Origin: Opitutia bacterium UBA7397
GTDB taxonomy: Bacteria; Verrucomicrobiota; Verrucomicrobiia; Opitutales; UBA953
Length of the DNA stretch: 6,653 nucleotides
Reading direction: 5' to 3'
Assembly (NCBI GenBank): GCA_002470605.1
Contig: DKND01000132.1
Location: 25,691 to 32,343 of the forward strand
Shown here: piece by piece, positions 1-5,108 of the stretch
Numbering within the stretch: the first letter of the stretch is position 1
How the letters are laid out: each line of letters begins with the position of its first letter
Notes under the pieces: model-generated
Told to the model about the DNA's origin: nothing
Database searches by the model: none
Seen by the model: the letters and a program-made list of their open reading frames with translations, nothing else
Made by a program: the position numbers and the translations under genes

Positions 1-783
1 GCCCCGGAAGTCCTCGAGATTATCGCCGCTTCCAAGAAGTCAGGTAAGCACGTGATGTTTAATTTCAATAACCGCGCCCGCCCCGAATCACAGGCAATGA
101 TCAAGTACCTCGAGCAGGGACAAGTCGGTAAGATTAATTCCGCTCAGGCTAAATGGATTCGCCGCACGGGTATCCCGGGCTTTGGCGGATGGTTCACGAC
201 CAAAGAACTCTCGGGCGGCGGGCCGCTCATCGACTTATTGCACATGGTCGACCTCGCGATGTATTTCATGGGTTACCCCGAGCCGGCGCACGTGCTGGGG
301 CAAACGTTCAACGACTTCATTCAGGACAAATCTTTCAAAGGCCCGTGGGGTATCCCTGATCGTGTCGGGGGCGTGACCGACGTGGAGAATGCTGCGCACG
401 GCTTTGTGACTTTTAAGACCGGCCAAGTTCTCACGCTGCAGGTTTCCTGGGCTGAAATGGTGAAGCGCGAAGAAGTCTCCGTCGTGTTTCAGGGCACCAA
501 GGCCGGCGGCAAGGTGGAACGTCTCTTCGGCATCGACGGTCTCGATAACACCGCGATCGATACCTGCGAACTCTACGTGCAGGAAAATGGCAACAGCGTG
601 AACCGGGCGATTGTGACCCCGGCGTGCGAGGACATGGGTCGCAGCGCTTCGGCGGCTAATTTCATCGAAGCCATCGAAGGTCGGGCCAAGCCGCTCAATA
701 CTCCGGAGCAGGCCTATCGTCTCATGCAGGTGATCGATGCCATTTATGCTTCCGCTAAGGCCGGAAAACCTGTTTCTCTCTGA
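1..783 (+). CDS. Gfo/Idh/MocA family oxidoreductase, 5'-truncated by the window edge
   Basis: This is the C-terminal 260 residues of an NAD(P)-dependent dehydrogenase of the Gfo/Idh/MocA family, whose members oxidise or reduce sugars, inositols and related polyols in the cytoplasm. The reading frame is open from base 1, so the true start and the Rossmann-fold nucleotide domain (about 100 residues) lie upstream. The first visible residues (APEVLEII, then GKHVMFNFNNR) match the stretch that normally follows the EKP motif. The substrate domain shows GGWFTTKELSGGGPLIDLLH; H81 and D84 (window residue numbering) correspond to the usual catalytic-region His/Asp. The C-terminus contains the typical family helix with NFIEAIEGRAKPLNTPEQAY. 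The next gene is the same family and begins 9 nt after this stop, so the two are very probably co-transcribed. The family is clear; the substrate cannot be named. Confidence 0.9.
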   Translation, partial: APEVLEIIAASKKSGKHVMFNFNNRARPESQAMIKYLEQGQVGKINSAQAKWIRRTGIPGFGGWFTTKELSGGGPLIDLLHMVDLAMYFMGYPEPAHVLGQTFNDFIQDKSFKGPWGIPDRVGGVTDVENAAHGFVTFKTGQVLTLQVSWAEMVKREEVSVVFQGTKAGGKVERLFGIDGLDNTAIDTCELYVQENGNSVNRAIVTPACEDMGRSASAANFIEAIEGRAKPLNTPEQAYRLMQVIDAIYASAKAGKPVSL

Positions 784-792
784 TCTAAAATC

Positions 793-1962
793 ATGGCCAC
801 ATTGAATCGCAAACTACGCATGGGTATGGTCGGAGGTGGTCGCGGCGCCTTCATCGGCGGCGTACACCGCATGGCCGCCGCTCTTGACGGCAAAATCGAG
901 CTTGTCGCGGGCGCGTTCTCTTCGGATCCCGAAAAATCCAAACTCTCCGGGCAGGATCTTTTTCTCAAGCCAGACCGAGTTTACGCCTCCTATCTAGAGA
1001 TGGCTAAGGCCGAGGCCAAGCTGCCTTTGGATGAACGCATCGACTTCGTGTCAATCGTCGCCCGTAACGACCTGCACTACCCCGTGGCCAAGGCCTTTCT
1101 TGAGGTTGGCATCCATGTGATCTGCGAGAAGCCTCTCGCTTTCTCCCTTGCTGAAGGAAAAAAACTCCAGGCGATCGTCAAGAAGAGCGGACTGGTCTTC
1201 GCGCTGCTCCATAACTATACTGGCTACCCGATGGTGAAGGAGGCCCGTGATTTCGTGGCCGCCGGTAAACTCGGCAAAATCAACAAAGTGCTTGTCGAAT
1301 ACCCACAAGGTTACGGCATCGGTGCGCTGCAGTCCGGCAAGATCCAGAAGATCGCAAACTGGCGCATGGATCCTAACTGCTCGGGCGTCTCGAACTGCGT
1401 CGGCGACATCGGTACGCACGCTGAAAATCTCGTTCATTACGTCACCGGGCTAGAGATCAAGGAAATCGCGGCTGATCTTAGTACCTATATCCCCGGACGT
1501 CTCTTGGATGATGACGCCAATATGCTTGTCCGTTACAAAGGTGGGGCAAAGGGCGTCCTGCACGCTTCGCAGATCTCTACCGGCGACGAGAACAACCTCA
1601 ACATCCGCGTCTATGGCACACTGGCTTCTCTCGAGTGGCACCAGGAGCACCCGAATGAGCTCATTGTGAAGTATCTCGACCAGCCCCGTCAGGTGCACCG
1701 TCGCGGTAACTCCTATAACGGAGAGGCTTGTAAGAAATATACGCGCACGCCGTTTGGCCACCCGGAGGCCTTCATTGAAGCGTTCGCAAACATCTATCGC
1801 GCCGCCTCTGAAGCCATCACGGACCGTCTTGAAGGCCGCAAGGCGCCGAAGGCTGGCTATGACTTCCCGTCGATCGACGACGGTGTCACCGGTATGGCCT
1901 TCATCGAGGCTGCGGTGAAGTCTTCCAAGGGTAACGCCCGCTGGACCAAACTCGCCGACTAA
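793..1962 (+). CDS. Gfo/Idh/MocA family oxidoreductase, complete
   Basis: This is a complete 389-residue NAD(P)-dependent oxidoreductase, near the usual 340-400 residues of the family. The Rossmann fold starts at once with the glycine motif GGGRGAFIG (about residues 14-22). The family Lys is in CEKPLA (K113), and the catalytic-region His is H209 in GDIGTHAENL. The subtype with GMVGGG-GAFIG-VHR and AGAFSS is common in bacterial sugar and polyol catabolic clusters; some relatives act on anhydrosugars or keto-glycosides, but the substrate here is unknown. The segment before LHYPVA reads ARND, where most relatives have TPNH. The ATG at 793 was chosen because it lies 9 nt after the previous stop and puts the glycine loop at the normal distance from the N-terminus; no Shine-Dalgarno sequence precedes it. 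It is the last gene of its transcription unit and is followed by a terminator at 1986-2009. Confidence 0.93.
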   Translation: MATLNRKLRMGMVGGGRGAFIGGVHRMAAALDGKIELVAGAFSSDPEKSKLSGQDLFLKPDRVYASYLEMAKAEAKLPLDERIDFVSIVARNDLHYPVAKAFLEVGIHVICEKPLAFSLAEGKKLQAIVKKSGLVFALLHNYTGYPMVKEARDFVAAGKLGKINKVLVEYPQGYGIGALQSGKIQKIANWRMDPNCSGVSNCVGDIGTHAENLVHYVTGLEIKEIAADLSTYIPGRLLDDDANMLVRYKGGAKGVLHASQISTGDENNLNIRVYGTLASLEWHQEHPNELIVKYLDQPRQVHRRGNSYNGEACKKYTRTPFGHPEAFIEAFANIYRAASEAITDRLEGRKAPKAGYDFPSIDDGVTGMAFIEAAVKSSKGNARWTKLAD

Positions 1963-1985
1963 GGCGCTTCCTAGTCGCTGACGAA

Positions 1986-2009
1986 GGCCCCGGTTTCCGG
2001 GGTCTTTTT
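1986..2009 (+). terminator. Intrinsic terminator of the oxidoreductase operon
   Basis: An 8-bp GC-rich stem (1986-1993 with 1997-2004, including one G-U pair) closes a TTT loop and is followed by TTTTT at 2005-2009. It sits 23 nt after the stop codon at 1962. The T-run overlaps the stop codon of the convergent tspO gene (2008-2010). Read on the minus strand, the hairpin is not followed by a T-run, so it should act mainly on plus-strand transcripts. Confidence 0.88.
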
Positions 2010-2511
2010 ATTTATTGAGCCACCAGATGCTCGCGTTGAGCACGGTGGCGAAGCTGACCCAGAGCAGGTGCGGGAGTTGAAGTAGGGCGTAGCCGCGGTG
2101 TTGCGGCCAGAGCTGCCGAATCCAGAGGACGAGTAGCGTCAAGTAGGCGAGGATGTCGATGAACGCGAGGCCCGGCTGGTGCAGTCCGAAGAAGAGCAAG
2201 GACCAGAGCGCGTTCACGAGCAGGATGATGAAGAACGTCTGGCGCGCTGGCCGGTCGCTCCACGCGGCGTTAGCCGAACAGGCCATGTAAATGTAGAGCG
2301 TCGACCAGACCGGGCCGAATATCCAATCGGGCGGATTGAAGGGCGGCTTGGTGAGGCCAGCATACCAGCCCTTGATTTCTGGCATCGTGGCGGCGGAGCC
2401 GAGGCCACCGATCGAGAGGCAGAGGGCGATGAGGCCGATGAGGCGCCAGGGGAATCCCGGGTTGCACCTTTCGTGCCGCTCACGGGCCAGGGTCTCAAGG
2501 CTGGGTTCCAT
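2008..2511 (-). CDS. tspO: TspO/MBR family tryptophan-rich sensory membrane protein
   Basis: This 167-residue integral membrane protein belongs to the TspO/mitochondrial benzodiazepine receptor (translocator protein) family. These proteins bind tetrapyrroles and affect porphyrin, stress or photosynthesis regulation in bacteria. Family hallmarks are WYAGLTKPPFNPPDWIFGPVW (about residues 49-69), then NALWSLLFFGL (100-110) and LLWVSFATVLNASIWWLN (149-166). Five hydrophobic segments are visible at about 22-42, 63-80, 92-110, 113-131 and 141-163. The N-terminus carries a charged extension of about 20 residues before helix 1. Position 148 is His (LPHLLW), where the family normally has Tyr (PYLLW). 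The start at 2511 is the first in-frame ATG and has no Shine-Dalgarno sequence; another ATG 8 nt upstream is out of frame. It is a single gene, divergent from dapL and convergent with the oxidoreductases. The ligand and role are not shown by context. Confidence 0.93.
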   Translation of the reverse strand: MEPSLETLARERHERCNPGFPWRLIGLIALCLSIGGLGSAATMPEIKGWYAGLTKPPFNPPDWIFGPVWSTLYIYMACSANAAWSDRPARQTFFIILLVNALWSLLFFGLHQPGLAFIDILAYLTLLVLWIRQLWPQHRGYALLQLPHLLWVSFATVLNASIWWLNK

Positions 2512-2534
2512 GGAGTCATTTTCGACTTCTATTC

Positions 2535-2575
2535 ACGGGTGGCAAGCCCTCGGACGGAGTCCGCTTGCCATCCGT
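2535..2575. repeat. Long imperfect palindrome between tspO and dapL
   Basis: The arms 2535-2547 and 2563-2575 pair over 13 bp with a single G-U. Inside, GGAC (2552-2555) pairs with GTCC (2559-2562) around a 3-nt loop, leaving a 4-nt bulge at 2548-2551. It occupies nearly half of the 96-nt divergent region and lacks a T-run on either side. It could be an operator, a REP-like dispersed palindrome or an RNA hairpin in one of the two 5' leaders. The pairing is read directly from the sequence; the role is not known. Confidence 0.7.
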
Positions 2576-2607
2576 CGCCTTCCCCCTCTTTTTAAGGCCT
2601 TATCACT

Positions 2608-3852
2608 ATGTCCGACTCCTACATCCAACAGCTCTTCGCCGAACGCATCGGCGGCGTCAATTACGGCAAGTCGACCGCCATCTATAAGTTCGAGAAAATC
2701 AAGCGCGCTAAGGCCGCCGCTAAAAAGGCGAAGCCCGACGTCGCCCTGATCGACCTCGGCGTCGGTGAGCCCGACGAGATGGCTTTCCCGATGGTGGTGA
2801 AGGCGCTCCAGTCCGAGGCCGCTAAGCCTGAGAATCGTGGTTATTCCGATAACGGTGGCGTCGACTTCAAGCAGGCCGCGGCGCGTTACATGAAAAATCT
2901 CTTTGGCGTTTCGGTCGATGCTGACACCGAAATCCTCCACTCCATCGGCTCCAAGGCCGCTCTCTCAATCCTCCCGGGCTGTCTTATCAATCCAGGTGAC
3001 TACGTCCTTATGACCGTCCCGGGCTACCCGGTTTTTGGGACGCACGCCAAATACTATGGCGGCCTGGTTCATAATCTTAAGCTCACTGCCGAGAACAACT
3101 TCCTGCCTGATCTGAAGTCGATTCCGGCCGATATTTTGGCCAAGGCCAAGGTGCTGGTGCTTAATTACCCGAATAATCCGACCGGGGCCGTCGCCACCCG
3201 TAAATTCTTCGAGGAAGTCGTTGCCTTTGCCAAACAGCACAACCTCGTCGTCATCCAGGATGCCGCCTACGGCTCGCTCCACTTCGGCGCCGAGCAGGTT
3301 TCGATCCTGCAGGTGCCCGGAGCTAAAGATGTGGCACTCGAGCTGCACTCGCTTTCGAAGAGCCATAATATGACCGGCTGGCGCATCGGTTTTGTCGCTG
3401 GTAACGCTTTGCTCGTCCGCGCTTATGGCGACGTCAAAGATAACTCCGACTCCGGCCAGTTCCTCGGTATTCAGAAAGCCGGCGCCGCCGGCCTTGACGA
3501 GGTCTCCATTCCTAAGGCCATTGCCGCTAAATATTCTCGCCGTATGGACAAGCTCGTGGGTGTGCTCGCCAAGCTCGGCTTCCAGGTGCGTAAGCCTGGC
3601 GCTGGCTTCTTCCTCTACATGCCCGCTCCGAAGGCTGCCACGGGACCTTCTGGCACAGTGAGTTTCGAGTCCGGCGAGGCCTTCTCTCAATGGATGATCA
3701 CCGAACATCTGATCTCCACGGTGCCTTGGGATGATTGCGGATCATTCGTCCGCTTCTCGGTGACCTTTGTCTCCGACAAGGGTGAGGCTGGCGAAGCCGA
3801 GGTCATTGCGGAAGTTGAGCGTCGTCTGGCTGCTTGGAAATTCAGCTTCTGA
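2608..3852 (+). CDS. dapL: LL-diaminopimelate aminotransferase (fold-type I PLP enzyme)
   Basis: This 414-residue cytosolic PLP aminotransferase would convert tetrahydrodipicolinate and glutamate to LL-2,6-diaminopimelate and 2-oxoglutarate in one step, bypassing DapD/DapC/DapE on the way to lysine and peptidoglycan. The N-terminus (YIQQLFAERIGG, then YGKSTAIYKFEKIKRAK) and GVGEPDE, ENRGYSDNGG and MTVPGYPVFGTHAKYYGG match the DapL type known from Verrucomicrobium and its relatives. Fold-type I residues are visible: NNPTG (189-193), D218 in IQDAAYG (pyridine nitrogen), K251 in HSLSK (Schiff base), R259 in GWRIGF (phosphate) and R382 in FVRFSV (substrate carboxylate). Length is normal for the family. 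ATG 2608 is preceded by a pyrimidine tract (2578-2593) and the perfect palindrome TAAGGCCTTA (2593-2602), which contains a weak AAGG ribosome site. It is a single gene that ends in its own hairpin. Another amino-acid aminotransferase is possible but less likely. Confidence 0.85.
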   Translation: MSDSYIQQLFAERIGGVNYGKSTAIYKFEKIKRAKAAAKKAKPDVALIDLGVGEPDEMAFPMVVKALQSEAAKPENRGYSDNGGVDFKQAAARYMKNLFGVSVDADTEILHSIGSKAALSILPGCLINPGDYVLMTVPGYPVFGTHAKYYGGLVHNLKLTAENNFLPDLKSIPADILAKAKVLVLNYPNNPTGAVATRKFFEEVVAFAKQHNLVVIQDAAYGSLHFGAEQVSILQVPGAKDVALELHSLSKSHNMTGWRIGFVAGNALLVRAYGDVKDNSDSGQFLGIQKAGAAGLDEVSIPKAIAAKYSRRMDKLVGVLAKLGFQVRKPGAGFFLYMPAPKAATGPSGTVSFESGEAFSQWMITEHLISTVPWDDCGSFVRFSVTFVSDKGEAGEAEVIAEVERRLAAWKFSF

Positions 3853-3878
3853 GGCCCTTTTTAGGCCTCTCTTCCTTG
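3851..3878 (+). terminator. Hairpin terminator overlapping the dapL stop codon
   Basis: GAGGCC (3851-3856) pairs with GGCCTC (3864-3869) around a T-rich 7-nt loop, followed by the pyrimidine stretch TCTTCCTT. The first two stem bases are the last two bases of the dapL TGA stop. The T-run is interrupted by C, so termination may be moderate. Confidence 0.6.
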
Positions 3879-3883
3879 TCGGA

Positions 3884-3927
3884 TTGACAGGGCAGGGGGG
3901 CTTTGTCCTTCTTACCTTTAGTTTATT
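3884..3927 (+). promoter_or_regulatory. Candidate tRNA promoter with a consensus -35 box
   Basis: A perfect TTGACA lies at 3884-3889, 38 nt before the mature tRNA 5' end and just after the dapL terminator. No good -10 box is found at 16-18 nt spacing; the region 3907-3925 is T-rich (CTTACCTTTAGTTTATT) with no close TATAAT match. The call rests on the -35 box and its position alone. Confidence 0.35.
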
Positions 3928-4003
3928 GGCCTGATAGCTCAGTTGGTAGAGCAGACGCCTGAAGAGCGTCGTGTCGTTGGTTCGATTCCGACTCAGGCCA
4001 CCA
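3928..4003 (+). tRNA. tRNA-Phe (GAA anticodon), CCA encoded
   Basis: The full cloverleaf can be drawn. The acceptor stem is GGCCTGA (3928-3934) with TCAGGCC (3993-3999), and the D-arm is GCTC/GAGC (3937-3952). The anticodon stem is GACGC/GCGTC (3954-3970) around the loop CTGAAGA, giving anticodon GAA at 3961-3963. The variable loop is GTGTC, and the T-arm GTTGG/CCGAC encloses TTCGATT. The discriminator is A4000 and CCA is encoded at 4001-4003. It delivers phenylalanine at UUC/UUU codons. No integrase or duplicated tRNA 3' end is visible, so it shows no sign of use as an integration site here. Confidence 0.96.
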
Positions 4004-4010
4004 TTTAACT

Positions 4011-4048
4011 CCAGCCCGTTTGATTTAGGTCGAACGGGCTGGTCCTTT
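4011..4048 (+). terminator. Strong hairpin after tRNA-Phe, shared with the convergent gene
   Basis: CCAGCCCGTT (4011-4020) pairs perfectly with AACGGGCTGG (4033-4042) and extends inward by three more pairs (one G-U) around a 6-nt loop. TCCTTT follows on the plus strand, a weak U-tract. On the minus strand the hairpin lies downstream of the stop of the 4066-4818 gene, without a clear T-run. A bidirectional terminator between converging units is likely. Confidence 0.7.
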
Positions 4049-4065
4049 GTTGGGCCGGCTAAAGC

Positions 4066-4818
4066 TTAGCGGTTGAAGAGCAGTTTCCAGATGGAGAAGC
4101 GATCTCCTCGTTCCAGCGCCTGAGCCGGTGCTGTTTCCTTGCCGAAGCCGGTAAGCGTGAGGACTTTCTGCTCCTCGTTCACTTTATCTCCCTTGATGGA
4201 TTTTTCGGACCACTTGGCCTGGACGACGCCAAAAGGGACGGTGTCATCTTTCCAGACGGTGCCGCGGATGATAATCGTCTGTTTCTTGACGAAAGGCGGG
4301 TCGATGACGGTAAAACATTCCATCTTCAGCCGGTTGCACGTCCAAGATTTTTCTCCGAGTTTAATAAGCTCGGCGTTGGGGTTGTCGGCTTCGAGTGAGT
4401 TCGTAGTTTTGAAACCAACTTTGTCGGACAATGAGGTCACATCCTCGGGAAGCATGTGATAAGCGCCTTTGACCGGATTCGAGAAAACGATTTCAGCGGC
4501 TGACTCGAGCAGCTTATTGGCGCCGGCCCGATCGAGGTTTTGCGGAAGGAGAAAACGAAGCGGGGCTTTCTCTTTAGATCCAAGCCAGGCGATGGGTTCG
4601 ATGGAGAGCCAGACGTAGGGCTTTCCTGTGATGGTTCCTTCGTTTCGAACCGAGAGTCGAATAGTCGTCAGCGAGGCCGGCTCATTCGGTTTGACGCCTT
4701 CGATCTGATAGGTGGCCCAGTGTCCCGGGGCGGGTAATTTTTCCGCAAAAATGCTCCACTGGGCGGAGGCACTGATGGCACCCCATCCTAAAGCGAGAAG
4801 AGGCAACATGAGTCGCAT
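4066..4818 (-). CDS. Secreted protein of unknown function
   Basis: I do not recognise this 250-residue protein. The N-terminus, MRLMLPLLALGWGAISASA, is a typical Sec signal peptide with likely cleavage after ASA, before QW. There is no lipobox Cys and no further membrane helix, so it is probably periplasmic or exported. The mature part alternates short hydrophobic and polar stretches (YVWLSIEPIAWLG, TIIIRGTVWKDDTVPFGVVQ), suggesting a beta-rich fold. The WKDDTVPFGVV segment recalls the beta-hairpin motif of some secreted or envelope DUF families in this phylum, which is only an impression. Two Cys (C161, C167) could form a disulfide. The start at 4818 was chosen over the longer in-frame ATG at 4944 because it places the signal peptide at the N-terminus and keeps the gene clear of the cimA leader. 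No Shine-Dalgarno sequence is seen. It is a single gene, divergent from cimA and convergent with tRNA-Phe. Confidence 0.8.
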   Translation of the reverse strand: MRLMLPLLALGWGAISASAQWSIFAEKLPAPGHWATYQIEGVKPNEPASLTTIRLSVRNEGTITGKPYVWLSIEPIAWLGSKEKAPLRFLLPQNLDRAGANKLLESAAEIVFSNPVKGAYHMLPEDVTSLSDKVGFKTTNSLEADNPNAELIKLGEKSWTCNRLKMECFTVIDPPFVKKQTIIIRGTVWKDDTVPFGVVQAKWSEKSIKGDKVNEEQKVLTLTGFGKETAPAQALERGDRFSIWKLLFNR

Positions 4819-4926
4819 GGGGTGTTTTAAGCCATAATCAGGCTGATTTGGCGAGTCTAGTTCGGCCCCCGGGCACCTTTCCCTTTGACTCTCCTGAGGG
4901 ATGGGCTTGAAGTTAGTTTCTACGTC

Positions 4927-5016
4927 ATGGCACCCTTGGCACATTCTTCGACCTCCCTCCGCTTGGCGGATGGTCGTGCCATCCTGCCTTCGATTATTAC
5001 CATCATCGGGCTCTGA
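4927..5016 (+). CDS. Isoleucine-rich leader peptide upstream of cimA
   Basis: This is a 29-codon frame starting with ATG at 4927 and ending with TGA at 5014-5016, 92 nt before cimA. The last 12 residues are AILPSIITIIGL. Isoleucine codons fall at 4981, 4993, 4996, 5002 and 5005, five in nine codons, flanked by Leu codons at 4984 and 5011. Clusters of codons for a pathway's end product just before a stop are the mark of attenuator leader peptides (ilv, leu, his and trp operons). Isoleucine is the product of the route that CimA opens. The stop codon lies inside a small hairpin (5007-5012/5016-5021), and competing hairpins follow. No Shine-Dalgarno sequence precedes the ATG; TTG codons at 4936 and 4963 are alternative starts that would keep the Ile cluster. 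The peptide is probably regulatory only. That it is translated is an inference. Confidence 0.6.
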   Translation: MAPLAHSSTSLRLADGRAILPSIITIIGL

Positions 5017-5084
5017 GCCCGCTGAACGGAACGCCCGACGGGCGACTCCCCGTTCCGCGGCACTCGGAACGGCCCCCTCCCTTT
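5007..5084 (+). promoter_or_regulatory. Candidate isoleucine attenuator with competing hairpins
   Basis: Three segments follow the leader frame: A = CGGAACG (5027-5033), B = CCGTTCCG (5050-5057) and C = CGGAACGG (5065-5072). B pairs perfectly with A (7 bp) or with C (8 bp, 7-nt loop), but not both. A first small stem (5007-5012/5016-5021) spans the leader stop. A ribosome waiting at the Ile codons would leave A free to pair with B, while one at the stop codon would approach or cover A and favour B:C. This is the order of segments in classical attenuators. What follows C is CCCCCTCCCTTT rather than a U-run, so B:C is not a textbook intrinsic terminator. Confidence 0.5.
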
Positions 5085-5108
5085 ACCCAACCTTCCACCT
5101 ACACTACC
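5073..5108 (+). other. G-free C-rich tract before the cimA start
   Basis: These 36 nt contain 21 C, 8 T, 7 A and no G. They run from the end of hairpin segment C to the base before the cimA ATG. Such a tract is unstructured in RNA and has the composition preferred by Rho (rut-like). It could also serve as a ribosomal protein S1 landing site at a start lacking Shine-Dalgarno pairing. The composition is observed; both roles are inferred. Confidence 0.5.

Noticed and set aside
2179..2595. 138-codon plus-strand frame across tspO and the divergent region.
   Set aside because: The protein is low-complexity and Arg/Glu/Pro-rich, antisense to the clearly recognisable TspO.
2965..3708. 247-codon minus-strand frame inside dapL.
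   Set aside because: It is antisense to a well-conserved aminotransferase; long antisense frames are expected in GC-rich coding DNA, and its translation shows no family motifs.
3928..4048. tRNA-Phe as an integration site for a mobile element.
   Set aside because: No integrase, no repeated tRNA 3' end and no change in gene character nearby; the downstream palindrome is better explained as a terminator.
4885..4926. TTGACT at 4885-4890 as a -35 box for the cimA leader transcript.
   Set aside because: The position is suitable, but no -10 box better than three of six matches is found at 16-18 nt spacing; not strong enough to annotate.
4066..4944. Longer version of the secreted protein starting at 4944, whose N-terminus contains CQGCH, a CxxCH haem c-like motif.
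   Set aside because: The motif would lie before the signal peptide that begins at 4818, which is the wrong side for a periplasmic cytochrome. The extension also runs antisense across the Ile-rich leader. It is most likely chance coding potential.
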